Shown: positions 27,006 through 35,782 of the stretch, piece by piece
Layout of the letters: the number at the start of each line of letters is the position of its first letter
Numbering within the stretch: position 1 is the first letter of the stretch
Assembly: GCF_016009175.1 (NCBI RefSeq)
Contig: NZ_JADUCM010000027.1
Location: 1-64,000, forward strand
Reading direction: 5' to 3'
Length of the DNA: 64,000 nucleotides
DNA from: Pseudomonas alkylphenolica
Lineage (GTDB): Bacteria > Pseudomonadota > Gammaproteobacteria > Pseudomonadales > Pseudomonadaceae
Position numbers and translations under genes: made by a program
Notes under the pieces: model-generated
Database searches by the model: none
Told to the model about the DNA's origin: nothing
Seen by the model: the letters and a program-made list of their open reading frames with translations, nothing else

Positions 27006-27932
27006 TCACTCCCCTCCCGGCGCCAGCATCAGATTCGGCGCCAGCCGCTGATACCCCTCCTGATCCAGGCGCAGGTCCAGGGCCAGGCTCGCCAGGTCTG
27101 TAGACAGCGCCTCAGCCTCGGCATCGCACTCCAGGTAGATCTGCTTCAGGTAGCTTTTGCACCCCGGACAACATTCGGCCCGCAGCGGCGCCTTGCCGGC
27201 TGCATGGCGATCGTCCTCAAGGTTGAAGTAGGTCAGCCCTTTGCTCTGCTCGCAGTAGATGCATTTGACCCGCACCACATGCCACTCGCACGCGCACAGC
27301 GAGCACACCAGATACCGCAGGCCGTTGTACTTGCCACGGTGACGGATCACCCCGGCCATCGGCGGCGACCCGCATGCCGGGCACTGACACAGGCTGTCGC
27401 CGGCCTTCAGCCCGGTATCGGCCAGACTCAGCAACCAGTGACTCCAGGCAGCCTGAAGTGCAGCCCCGAGAAACGGTACCAGCGCTGCCGGCACGGCGCT
27501 GAACTGCCCGGTCAGCAAGGCAATGCCCCAGAGCTTGCGCTGCTCGGCACTGGACGCGCTCAAGGCGCTGACTGCCGCCTCCAGTTTTGAACTGAGTGGC
27601 CTGGCAACGCGCAGCAACAAGGCGTCGAGATAGGCCAGCCACTGCCCCTCACGCACCAGACTGTCGGCGGCCAGCGGCGGCAAGCCGTGCTCCAGACACA
27701 AACGCTGGCGCTCGGTTTCGGCCGGCACCGCCACCGGGGGCTGGTCGAGCAGGCTTTGCTGGATTCGGCACAGTTCGGCGATCAGGCGCAGGTAGTCCCC
27801 CAGGGCATTGCCCTCCGCGAGGGCGTCCAGGCGGGCCGCGCGCAAGGCGAACAGGTTCGCGGGTGGCAGATACAGAAACGGCGGCGTGCTGGCCGCCGCT
27901 TCGATCTGTCCAGGTTCAAGAATGGTGCTCAA
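27006..27932 (-). CDS. fdhE: Formate dehydrogenase accessory protein FdhE
   Basis: The protein has 308 residues. It is a rubredoxin-like protein needed for active respiratory formate dehydrogenases. The C-terminal half holds the CxxC pairs that bind iron: CPACGSPPMAGV, CSLCACEW, CIYCEQ and CCPGCKSYLKQ. It lies four bases after the fdnI stop, as the last gene of the formate dehydrogenase operon, and leads into selA. It therefore joins the dehydrogenase genes to the selenocysteine machinery. Confidence 0.94.
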   Translation of the reverse strand: MSTILEPGQIEAAASTPPFLYLPPANLFALRAARLDALAEGNALGDYLRLIAELCRIQQSLLDQPPVAVPAETERQRLCLEHGLPPLAADSLVREGQWLAYLDALLLRVARPLSSKLEAAVSALSASSAEQRKLWGIALLTGQFSAVPAALVPFLGAALQAAWSHWLLSLADTGLKAGDSLCQCPACGSPPMAGVIRHRGKYNGLRYLVCSLCACEWHVVRVKCIYCEQSKGLTYFNLEDDRHAAGKAPLRAECCPGCKSYLKQIYLECDAEAEALSTDLASLALDLRLDQEGYQRLAPNLMLAPGGE

Positions 27933-27936
27933 GTGA

Positions 27937-28590
27937 TCATCCTTTTTTACTGATCTGCGAGTCCGGCGGATCCTCGCGTGTCACGTCCCGATACCATAGC
28001 TCATGGTGTTTTTTCGCCCAGGCACGGCTGACCCAGCCATGCAGCATGGCGCCGACCGAGCCCTTGATCCAGATCCCGGCATAGATGTGCACGATGATGC
28101 TCAGCACCAGCACGAAAGCAGCCAGCGCGTGCAGCAAGGTCGCCAGGCGGATCGCGCCAATATCAAAGTACTGGCTGAACCAGGCGCGCCAGATCACGAT
28201 GCCGCTGAACAGCAGAATCAGCATGCACAGCAGCAGGGTCCAGAACAGCAGCTTCTGCCCGGGGTTGTACTTGCCGATCGGCGGCACCCCCTCCTCTTCG
28301 TTGCGCATCACCCGGTCGATGCGTTTGAGCCACAGGCGGTCGTTGGCGATAAAGAAATTCGCCCGCCAGAAACGCAGCACCAGAAAGAAAAAGAACACGA
28401 ACATCAACACACCGATAAACGGGTGCAAGATGCGCGTCCACGGTCCCCCGCCGAACAGATGGCTAAGCCAGAACAGCGCCGGGTGAAACAGCGCCAGTCC
28501 CGACAAGGCGGCCATGATGAACAGGATCGCCACCAGCCAGTGATTAGTGCGCTCGTTGGCGTTGTAGCGCAGGATGGGTTTGTCTTTCAT
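27937..28590 (-). CDS. fdnI: Formate dehydrogenase-N gamma subunit (cytochrome b556)
   Basis: The protein has 217 residues and four membrane helices (about 17-38, 55-75, 112-133, 150-172). Histidines in [20 protein letters not shown] and [20 protein letters not shown] are suited to bind two haems b. It passes electrons from the beta subunit to quinone. It overlaps fdnH by four bases. The C-terminal [16 protein letters not shown] tail is typical of the family. Confidence 0.94.
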   Translation of the reverse strand: MKDKPILRYNANERTNHWLVAILFIMAALSGLALFHPALFWLSHLFGGGPWTRILHPFIGVLMFVFFFFLVLRFWRANFFIANDRLWLKRIDRVMRNEEEGVPPIGKYNPGQKLLFWTLLLCMLILLFSGIVIWRAWFSQYFDIGAIRLATLLHALAAFVLVLSIIVHIYAGIWIKGSVGAMLHGWVSRAWAKKHHELWYRDVTREDPPDSQISKKG

Positions 28591-29537
28591 GGCCGCTCCT
28601 CCCCTTGCCCACCCGGCTTGTGCGGGTCGTACACATGCACGGCCGGATCAACCACATGCACGCTGGTATCAGGTGCACTCGGGTGCTCGTCCTCCTCGAC
28701 CCGGTTCGGGCCAATGCGCACATAGTGGAAGAAGCCTGCGAGCACGGCGGCGCCCATGGCCAACAGTGCCAGCGGTTTGCTCACGCCTTTCCACAGGCCC
28801 ACCAGCGGGCTGATCACCGGCTGGTCCGGAAGTCCGGCGTACAGTTTGGGCTGATCGGCGTGGTGCAGCACGTACATCACGTGGGTGCCACCGACACCGT
28901 CAGGGTCATACAAGCCGGCGTTGTCGAAGCCGCGCGACTTGAGGTCGACGATACGTTCGGCGGCATGCTCCTTCATGTCTTCCTTGCTGCCGAACACGAT
29001 CGCCCCGGTCGGGCAGGTCTTCACACAGGCAGGCTCCAGCCCTACCGCGACACGGTCGGAACACAAGGTGCACTTGTAGGCTTTGTGGTCCTTCTGCGAA
29101 ATCCGCGGAATGTTGAACGGACACCCGGTGATGCAGTAACCGCAGCCGATGCAGTGGTCCTGGTTGAAGTCGACGATGCCATTGGCGTGCTTGATGATCG
29201 CGCCGGGGCTCGGGCACGCCTTCAGGCAACCCGGGTCGGCGCAATGCATGCAGCCATCCTTGCGGATCAGCCACTCCAGATTGCCGTCGGCATTTTCATG
29301 CTCGGTGAAGCGCATCAGGGTCCAGGTCTCGGCCCCCAGGTCATGGGGGTTATCGTAGGTGCCGTAGCTGTGCCCCACTTCGTCACGCAACTCGTTCCAT
29401 TCCGAACACGCCACCTGGCAGGCCTTGCAACCGATGCACTTGGTTGTGTCGATCAGTTTGGCCACTTCCTCCTGCTGGCGGATCGAAGGCGGCGCCGTGG
29501 TGGTGGCCGAACGGGCGATGATGTCTTGGCTAGCCAT
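28587..29537 (-). CDS. fdnH: Formate dehydrogenase-N beta subunit (iron-sulfur)
   Basis: The protein has 316 residues. It has four ferredoxin-type cysteine clusters: [11 protein letters not shown] (about 36-46), [26 protein letters not shown] and [23 protein letters not shown], for four [4Fe-4S] centres. A single C-terminal helix (about 253-273, [18 protein letters not shown]) anchors it to the membrane. The start overlaps the fdnG stop by one base (TGATG). It links the periplasmic catalytic subunit to the cytochrome. Confidence 0.95.
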   Translation of the reverse strand: MASQDIIARSATTTAPPSIRQQEEVAKLIDTTKCIGCKACQVACSEWNELRDEVGHSYGTYDNPHDLGAETWTLMRFTEHENADGNLEWLIRKDGCMHCADPGCLKACPSPGAIIKHANGIVDFNQDHCIGCGYCITGCPFNIPRISQKDHKAYKCTLCSDRVAVGLEPACVKTCPTGAIVFGSKEDMKEHAAERIVDLKSRGFDNAGLYDPDGVGGTHVMYVLHHADQPKLYAGLPDQPVISPLVGLWKGVSKPLALLAMGAAVLAGFFHYVRIGPNRVEEDEHPSAPDTSVHVVDPAVHVYDPHKPGGQGEERP

Positions 29538-32500
29538 CAGATTTTCTCCACGTTGACCAGGAACGACTTGGATTCCGGCGTTTGCGTATTGCCGTCACCG
29601 AGGAACGGCACCAGGGTGTTAGTCAGGTAGCCGTGCCGGGTCACCCCGGTAAAGCCCCAGTGCAACGGGATACCGATCTGGTGCACGGTCTGGTTGTTGA
29701 CCTGCAGCGGTCGAATCCGCTTGGTTACCACGGCCACGGCCTCGATATGCCCGCGCTTGCTGGAGACGCGCACCCGGTCGCCGGCGGCAATGCCCTTCTC
29801 CTTGGCCAGCACTTCACCAATCTCGACGAACTGCTCCGGCTGGGTGATCGCGTTGATCGGGCAATGCTTGGTCCAGAAGTGGAAGTGCTCGGTCAGCCGG
29901 TAGGTGGTGGCGGCATAGGGGAAGTCCTTGGCTTGCCCCAGGGTATCCCAGACCGAATCGAATACCCGGCCTGCCGGGTTGCTGATCGCCTTCTTGTTGT
30001 TCGGGTGCATGGGGTTGACCCCGATCGGCGTTTCAAACGGCTCGTAATGCTCCGGGAACGGCCCTTCGGCCATCTTGTCCAGGGCAAAGAAACGCGCCAC
30101 GCCCTCAGGGTTCATGATGAACGGGTTCATCCCCGCTTCCGGCGGCACGTCGGCCTTGTAGTCGGGTACATCGGTGCCGCCCCAGGCCTTGCCGTTCCAC
30201 CACACCAGGCGTTTTTCCGGTGACCAGGGTTTGCCCTGCACGTCCGCCGATGCCCGGTTGTAGAGGATTCGCCGGTTCGCAGGCCAGGCCCAGGCCCAAC
30301 CCAGGTTCTGTTTCATGCCGAACGGGTCGGCGTTGTCGCGCCGGGCCATCTGGTTGCCCTGCTCGGTCCAGCTGCCACAGAAGATCCAGCAGCCGGACGC
30401 AGTACTGCCATCGTCCTTGAGCTGGGCGAAGGCGCCCAGTTGCTGGCCGGCCTTGATCGTTGCGCCGCTGGCATCGGTGACATCGGCTACCGCGTAGCCG
30501 TTGAACTCCTTGGCGATTTCTTCCGGTGTCGGTTCGTGGGCTGTTTTATACGGCCAGTTGAGCTTGAGGATCGACTCGGCCCAGGCCCCGCCTTCCTTCT
30601 GGTAGCGTTCGCGCAGGCGCAGGAACAACGCACTCATGATCCACACGTCGGTGCGAGCCTGGCCCGGGCCTTCAGCGCCTTTCCAGTGCCATTGCAGCCA
30701 GCGGCTGCTGTTGACCAGCGAGCCGTCTTCCTCGGCAAAACAGGTGGTGGGCAGGCGAATCACCTCGGTTTGTACATTCGCCGAGTCGACATCGTTGAAC
30801 GGCCCGGCATTGCGCCAGAACTCCGAGGTCTCGGTCGCCAGCGGGTCCATCACCACCAGCCACTTGAGCTTGCTCAGCGCGGCCGTCACACGGTTCTTGT
30901 CAGGCAACGCGGCAATCGGGTTGAAGCCCTGGCAGAAGTAGCCGTTAACCTGCTCCTTGGCCATCATGTCGAACATCTTCAACACGTCGTAGCCGGGAAT
31001 ATCCAGCTTGGGCAGGTAGTCGTAGCCCCAGTTGTTCTCGGCCGTGGCATTGGCGCCATACCAGGCCTTCATCAGGCTGACATGGAACTTGCCGTAGTTC
31101 TGCCAGTAGGACAACTGCCCCGGCCGCAGCGGCTTGGACGCGCGCTTGGCAATGAAGGCGTTGTAATCCTGCTCGGCATCCGACGGCAGAGTCAGGTAGC
31201 CCGGCAGCAGGTTGGACAACAAGCCGAGGTCGGTCAGGCCCTGAATGTTGGAGTGCCCGCGCAAGGCGTTGACCCCGCCACCCGGCATGCCGACGTTGCC
31301 CAGCAGCAACTGCACCATCGCCGCACTGCGGATGATCTGCGAGCCGATCGAATGCTGGGTCCACCCCAGGGCATAAAGGATCGTCATGGTCTTGCCCGGT
31401 TGCGAGCAGGTGGCGATCTCTTCCCAGATCTTGCGCATGCTGTCCACCGGCATACCGCAGACCTGGCTGGCCAGTTCCGGGGTGTAGCGGCTGTAATGCT
31501 GCTTCATCAACTGGAATACGCAGCGCGGGTCTTGCAGGGTCGGGTCGACCTTGGCGAAACCGTCCTCACCGATTTCGTAGCTCCAGCCGGACTTGTCGGT
31601 GTAGCTGCGCTTGGCCGCGTCATAACCGCTGAACAGGCCATCCTCGAAGGTGAAGCCCGCTTTGACGATGAACGACACGTCGGTGTAGTTGTGTACGTAT
31701 TCGTGCTGGATCTTGTCGTTGCTGATCAGGTAATTGATCAGCCCGCCCATGAACGCGATATCCGTGCCGGTACGAATCGGCGCGTAATAGTCGGCCACCG
31801 AAGCGGTTCGGGTAAAACGCGGGTCGACCACGATCAGCCGGGCCTTGTTGTGGGCCTTGGCCTCGGTTACCCATTTGAAGCCGCAAGGGTGGGCTTCTGC
31901 AGCGTTGCCACCCATCACCAGGATCAGATTCGCGTTGGCGATATCGGTCCAGTGATTGGTCATGGCTCCACGGCCGTACGTCGGGGCAAGACTTGCCACC
32001 GTCGGGCCATGTCAGACACGTGCCTGGTTATCGAACCCCAGCATGCCCAGACTGCGGATGACCTTGTGGGTCATGTATCCGGCTTCGTTCGAAGACGCCG
32101 AAGCGGCCAGGAAGCCCACGCTCAACCAGCGATTGACCGTCTGGCCCTGAGCGTTCTTCTCGATGAAGTTGGCGTCACGATCGGCCTTCATCAGGTCGGC
32201 CACGCGGTCCAGCGCCTCATCCCACGAGATACGCGTCCACTCTTTGCTGCCCGGCTTGCGCACCTGCGGGTACTGCAGGCGGTTGGGGCTGTGGATAAAG
32301 TCGAGCAGGCCGGCGCCTTTGGGGCACAACGTGCCGCGGTTTACCGGGTGATCGGCGTCGCCTTCGATGTGGATGATGTTCTGCGCAACGTTTTTGGCTC
32401 CATCACCCTGGCTGTACATGATCAAGCCACAGCCGACGGAGCAATAAGGGCAGGTGTTGCGGGTTTCTTTGGTATGCGCCAGCTTGAAGTGACGCACCTG

Positions 32501-32602
32501 CTCGGCAAAGGCTGGCGTCGGGGCCATGCCCAACGCCGCCAGGCTCGAACCTCCAAGGCCGATTGCGGCGACCTTGAAGAACTGCCGACGGTTGAGATCC
32601 AT
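29537..32602 (-). CDS. fdnG: Formate dehydrogenase-N alpha subunit, selenoprotein with in-frame UGA (Sec197)
   Basis: The protein has 1021 residues when the UGA at 32014-32012 is read as selenocysteine 197 in the context QARV[16 protein letters not shown], which matches E. coli FdnG. A Tat signal ([18 protein letters not shown]) exports it folded. CPYCSVGC and a later Cys bind a [4Fe-4S] cluster, and the rest holds the bis-MGD molybdenum/tungsten cofactor. It oxidises formate in the periplasm. Automatic callers are likely to split it into 32012-32602 and 29537-31999. A SECIS hairpin follows the UGA directly. It is first in the fdnGHI-fdhE-selAB-selC locus. Confidence 0.97.
31978..32014 (-). 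promoter_or_regulatory. Bacterial SECIS element in fdnG mRNA
   Basis: On the minus strand the UGA is followed after about 11 bases by a hairpin. It reads GG, a bulged U, stem GGCA, loop AGUCU, stem UGCC, then CC (32003-31980). The AGUCU loop and the bulged U are the SelB-binding features of E. coli fdnG and fdhF. The hairpin is inside the coding sequence, as is usual in bacteria. Confidence 0.9.
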
Positions 32603-32760
32603 CGTGCACTCCTGATCAGGTGGTGGACGCGCGGGACGTTGCCGGCGTCTCTTGAACGATCACGGCGGTGACGTTTGCAGCAGTCACCAGTTGATACTGT
32701 AGTCAAGATTTCCGAAAACACGATGAAAGCGGACCTTCGGTTCACGCGCGGCATTCTGCC

Positions 32761-32789
32761 TTGACAAGCGATCTGTGATCACATATCAC
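32761..32789 (+). promoter_or_regulatory. Promoter of the catabolic operon with embedded GntR operator (copy 1)
   Basis: TTGACA (32761-32766), a spacer of exactly 17 bases, and TATCAC (32784-32789) form a sigma-70-like promoter. The palindrome TGTGATCACA (32774-32783) fills the spacer, and GTGATCACATATCAC (32775-32789) covers the -10. The identical 15-mer recurs at 39589-39603, and a third TGTGATCACA is at 39515-39524. Binding here would block RNA polymerase, so the GntR protein at 38743 is probably a repressor. The SDR start codon is 42 bases downstream. Confidence 0.8.
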
Positions 32790-32831
32790 TAAAAAGGAAT
32801 CCAACACAAAAACAAGACAGGATTAACCGCC

Positions 32832-33620
32832 ATGAACGTTGTAGAACGCCTTACCCCTTACTCCGGCTTGAAGGTTTTGATTTCCGGTGGCGCTGCCGGT
32901 ATCGGCGAGGTGATCGCAGCCGCCTATCTCGAGACCGGAGCGCGCGTGCATGTGTGTGATGTCAGCGAGCAGGCTGTCGCCGCCTTTCGTGAGCGCTACC
33001 CTGCAGCGCTGGCAACACAAGCCGATGTTTCCAACCCTGCCGACGTCAAGCGTGTCTTCGACCTGCAGCGGGAGTGGGCGAACGGCCTGGATGTACTGCT
33101 CAACAATGCCGGTATCGCAGGGCCGACGGCCGGGATAGAAAGCATCAGTGAGGCGCAATGGGCGCAAACCGTAGACATCAACCTCAATGCGCAGTACCGC
33201 TTCGCCCATCACGCGATCCCGCTGCTGGTTGATTCAGAACATGCCCACATCATTCACATCTCCTCCGTCGCCGGTCGCCTGGGTTACGCCTGGCGTACCC
33301 CGTATGCGGCGACCAAATGGGCGATTGTCGGGCTGATGAAGTCGCTGGCCGCCGAGCTGGGCGACCGGGACATTCGAGTCAACGCCCTGCTTCCAGGGAT
33401 CATTGAAGGCCCTCGGCAAGATCGGGTTATCCATGATCGCGCGAAGCAATTGGGCATCTCCGAGGCTGAGATGCTCCAACAGACGCTGAAGAAAATCTCC
33501 CTGCACCGAATGACGCCCCCAGAAGATGTGGCAGCGATGGCCTTGTTCCTCTGCTCGCCTGCCGCTCGCAATGTGACAGGCCAGGCGATCAGCATCGACG
33601 GCAATGTCGAGTATCTCTGA
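32832..33620 (+). CDS. SDR-family oxidoreductase (catabolic cluster)
   Basis: The protein has 262 residues and is a classical short-chain dehydrogenase. The nucleotide motif is SGGAAGIG (18-25) and NNAG is at 91-94. The catalytic residues are N117, S144/S145, Y158 and K162, in HISSVAGRLGYAWRTPYAATKWA. The C-terminus LCSPAARNVTGQAISIDGNVEYL is typical. It should oxidise a secondary alcohol, such as a sugar or hydroxy acid, with NAD(P). It is the first gene after the operator-promoter at 32761-32789. Similar SDRs act as sugar or 2-keto-3-deoxy-acid dehydrogenases, but the substrate here cannot be read from the sequence. Confidence 0.85.
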   Translation: MNVVERLTPYSGLKVLISGGAAGIGEVIAAAYLETGARVHVCDVSEQAVAAFRERYPAALATQADVSNPADVKRVFDLQREWANGLDVLLNNAGIAGPTAGIESISEAQWAQTVDINLNAQYRFAHHAIPLLVDSEHAHIIHISSVAGRLGYAWRTPYAATKWAIVGLMKSLAAELGDRDIRVNALLPGIIEGPRQDRVIHDRAKQLGISEAEMLQQTLKKISLHRMTPPEDVAAMALFLCSPAARNVTGQAISIDGNVEYL

Positions 33621-33635
33621 TCAGGTTTAGCGCCA

Positions 33636-33669
33636 GCGCCAGATAGCTTGCTGGTGAGCCGTCTGGCGC
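33636..33669. repeat. Intergenic inverted repeat
   Basis: GCGCCAGA (33636-33643) and TCTGGCGC (33662-33669) are perfect complements around an 18-base loop. They lie in the 116-base gap between the SDR and 3-hydroxyacyl-dehydrogenase genes. There is no T-run after it, so it looks more like an mRNA processing or stabilising hairpin than a terminator. Confidence 0.45.
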
Positions 33670-33736
33670 GTCAACAGGACAGCCCGAGCCATTAGCGCAA
33701 CGGCCAGTAACCACAAGAAAAAACCTGGAGAACATC

Positions 33737-34699
33737 ATGCGAAGTACGACTGTCTCTGCAACTGAGCGCGGCCCCGTTGCGATTGTTGGCGCAGGCCTGA
33801 TCGGCAGAGCCTGGGCAATTGTTTTTGCTCGTGCCGGTCACCCGGTGCGCCTGCACGACATGGATCTGCAAACCCTGCACAACAGCCATGCCTACATCGA
33901 GGCACGACTCGACGAGCTGGCCGCCTTCGACCTTCTCGATGACGCCCCGCTCAGCGTGCTTGAGCGCATTACCTGCGTGCCCGATCTGGCAGACGCATTG
34001 CGTGACGTGGTGCTCGTACAGGAAAACGTGCGGGAAACGGTCGAGGCAAAAATCGACATTTTTACCCGAATGGACGCGTTGGCCCCCAAGGGCGCGATCC
34101 TGGCCAGTTCGACATCATGGCTACCCGCCTCCCGGTTCACCGAAGGCCTGCCTGGGCGCGGGCGCTGCATCGTCGCTCACCCTACCAACCCGCCTTACCT
34201 GATTCCGTTGGTAGAGCTGTGCCCTGCGCCTTGGACAGACGCCGAGGTCACGGTTCGAGCGCACGACATCTACAGCGCAGCCGGACAGAGCCCTGTCGTG
34301 CTATCCCGGGAAATCCACGGCTTTCTGCTCAATCGCGTTCAGGCCGCCGTCCTCAATGAGTGCTTCAAATTGCATGAGGATGGCTTGGCAAGCGCGGAGG
34401 ATATCGACCGGGTACTCAAAGACGGGCTCGCCCTCCGGTGGTCGTTCATGGGCCCCTTCGAAACGATCGACCTTAATGCCCCGGCCGGCGTCTCCGACTA
34501 TGCCAAACGTTACGGCCAGCAAAATCGCGAAACGATCGGCTCCGACACTGCGTTTGGCTGGTCGGAACCCGCTGTTGCCCGCGTGCATGCAGAGCGTCGC
34601 CAACACCTTGAGCTCGAAGCAATTGCAGCGCGTTCCGCATGGCGCGACCGACGCCTGATGGCCCTGGCTGCCCATAAGCGCCAAGCGCCAAGTGCCTGA
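33737..34699 (+). CDS. 3-hydroxyacyl-CoA/L-gulonate/carnitine-type dehydrogenase
   Basis: The protein has 320 residues. The N-terminal Rossmann domain carries VAIVGAGLIGRAWA (GxGxxG at 18-23), DMDLQTL, VQENVRETVEAK and ASSTSWLPASRF. The catalytic His lies in VAHPTNPPYLIPLVELCPAPWT (about 147-168). The C-terminal helical domain contains GFLLNRVQAAVLNE. The HPTNPPYLIPLVE form is that of the lambda-crystallin/L-gulonate 3-dehydrogenase and L-carnitine dehydrogenase branch, which oxidises free 3-hydroxy acids to 3-keto acids. Such a product is what the next gene, a beta-keto acid cleavage enzyme, consumes. L-carnitine itself is doubtful because no betainyl-CoA thioesterase is present. Confidence 0.85.
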   Translation: MRSTTVSATERGPVAIVGAGLIGRAWAIVFARAGHPVRLHDMDLQTLHNSHAYIEARLDELAAFDLLDDAPLSVLERITCVPDLADALRDVVLVQENVRETVEAKIDIFTRMDALAPKGAILASSTSWLPASRFTEGLPGRGRCIVAHPTNPPYLIPLVELCPAPWTDAEVTVRAHDIYSAAGQSPVVLSREIHGFLLNRVQAAVLNECFKLHEDGLASAEDIDRVLKDGLALRWSFMGPFETIDLNAPAGVSDYAKRYGQQNRETIGSDTAFGWSEPAVARVHAERRQHLELEAIAARSAWRDRRLMALAAHKRQAPSA

Positions 34700-34748
34700 C
34701 CTGTATACCTCATCCTGAACACCAGAATAAAAGCCACAGGAGATCACC

Positions 34749-35675
34749 ATGACCCGTAAAGTCATCATTACCTGCGCCGTTACCGGCGCCATCCACACGC
34801 CTTCGATGTCCCGCTACCTGCCGGTAACACCCGGCCAGATTGCCGAAGCTGCAATTGGTGCCGCTGAGGCAGGCGCGTCAATCGTCCACCTGCATGCGCG
34901 TAACCCGATTGACGGCAGCCCCTCGCAGGATCCTGAACTGTTCAAACAGTTTCTTCCTGCGATCAAAGAGGCAAGCGATGTGGTGATCAACCTGACAACA
35001 GGGGGTGCACCGACCATGGCGCTGGAGGATCGACTTCGCCCGGCACACCAGTTCAAACCGGAAGTGGCCTCATTGAACATGGGCACGATGAACATGGGTC
35101 TCTACCCAATGCTCAACCGGTTCAAGGAATTCAAACACGATTGGGAAGAACCGTACCTCGCTGGCAGCCATGACCGTATCTTCAAAAATACCTTTACCGA
35201 CATCGCCCACATTCTTCAGTCGTGCAGCGAAAACGGCACCCGCTTCGAGATTGAATGCTACGACATCGGGCATCTCTACACGGCTGCCCACTTCATTGAT
35301 CGTGGGCTGATCAAACCGCCATTTTTGATCCAGTCGGTATTCGGCATTCTCGGCGGCATCGGCGGTCACCCCGAAGATGTGCTGCACATGCGGCGCACTG
35401 CAGACCGGCTGTTCGGTGATGACTATCAATGGTCGGTGCTGCCAGCAGGCAAGCAACAGATGAGTATTGGTGCGCAATCGGCCACGTTGGGCGGACACGT
35501 TCGTGTCGGGCTTGAAGACTCCCTGTGGGACGGGCCCGGTCAGTTGGCAAAAACCAACGCGGACCAGGTTTCGCGCATGCGCAAGATTATTGAAGGCCTT
35601 TCCCTTGAGGTGGCGACACCCGATGACGCCCGGGAAATCCTCAAACTCAAAGGTGGCGATAACGTTAATTTCTAA
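34749..35675 (+). CDS. Beta-keto acid cleavage enzyme (BKACE, DUF849)
   Basis: The protein has 308 residues and a TIM-barrel fold of the 3-keto-5-aminohexanoate cleavage enzyme family. The metal ligands are H47 and H49 in IVHLHARNP and the Glu of VGLEDSL (E256). NLTTGGAP and SLNMGTMNMG form the substrate pocket. The family cleaves a 3-keto acid with acetyl-CoA to give acetoacetate and a new acyl-CoA; the specificity is set by pocket residues that vary widely. It follows the 3-hydroxy-acid dehydrogenase by 49 bases. The family assignment is firm; the substrate is unknown. Confidence 0.9.
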   Translation: MTRKVIITCAVTGAIHTPSMSRYLPVTPGQIAEAAIGAAEAGASIVHLHARNPIDGSPSQDPELFKQFLPAIKEASDVVINLTTGGAPTMALEDRLRPAHQFKPEVASLNMGTMNMGLYPMLNRFKEFKHDWEEPYLAGSHDRIFKNTFTDIAHILQSCSENGTRFEIECYDIGHLYTAAHFIDRGLIKPPFLIQSVFGILGGIGGHPEDVLHMRRTADRLFGDDYQWSVLPAGKQQMSIGAQSATLGGHVRVGLEDSLWDGPGQLAKTNADQVSRMRKIIEGLSLEVATPDDAREILKLKGGDNVNF

Positions 35676-35727
35676 GCACGAGGGTTAACCCCCTTAACAA
35701 CTATCCAGAGGATATATCGCTCGCAAC

Positions 35728-35750
35728 AGGGCGCTGCACAGCAGCGTCCT
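35728..35750. repeat. Hairpin in the gap before the MFS gene
   Basis: AGGGCGCTGC and GCAGCGTCCT pair with one wobble around a three-base loop. They lie in the 107-base gap between the BKACE and MFS genes, 33 bases before the transporter start codon. No T-tract follows, so it may tune transporter expression or protect upstream mRNA. Confidence 0.45.
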
Positions 35751-35782
35751 GGAACTCTATCCTCATGAGGAGAACCTGAGCC

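Noticed and set aside
32009-32014. Nonsense mutation or frameshift in fdnG
   Set aside because: The UGA is in frame, at the exact position of the active-site selenocysteine, followed by a SECIS hairpin and accompanied by selA, selB and selC.
30440-32671. 743-codon open frame on the plus strand
   Set aside because: It is fully antisense to fdnG, whose identity is certain; no start signal or domain is seen.
32603-32760. Anr/FNR box upstream of fdnG
   Set aside because: TTGAC and ATCAA occur near 32690-32707, but with a six-base instead of a four-base spacer, so I do not call a site.
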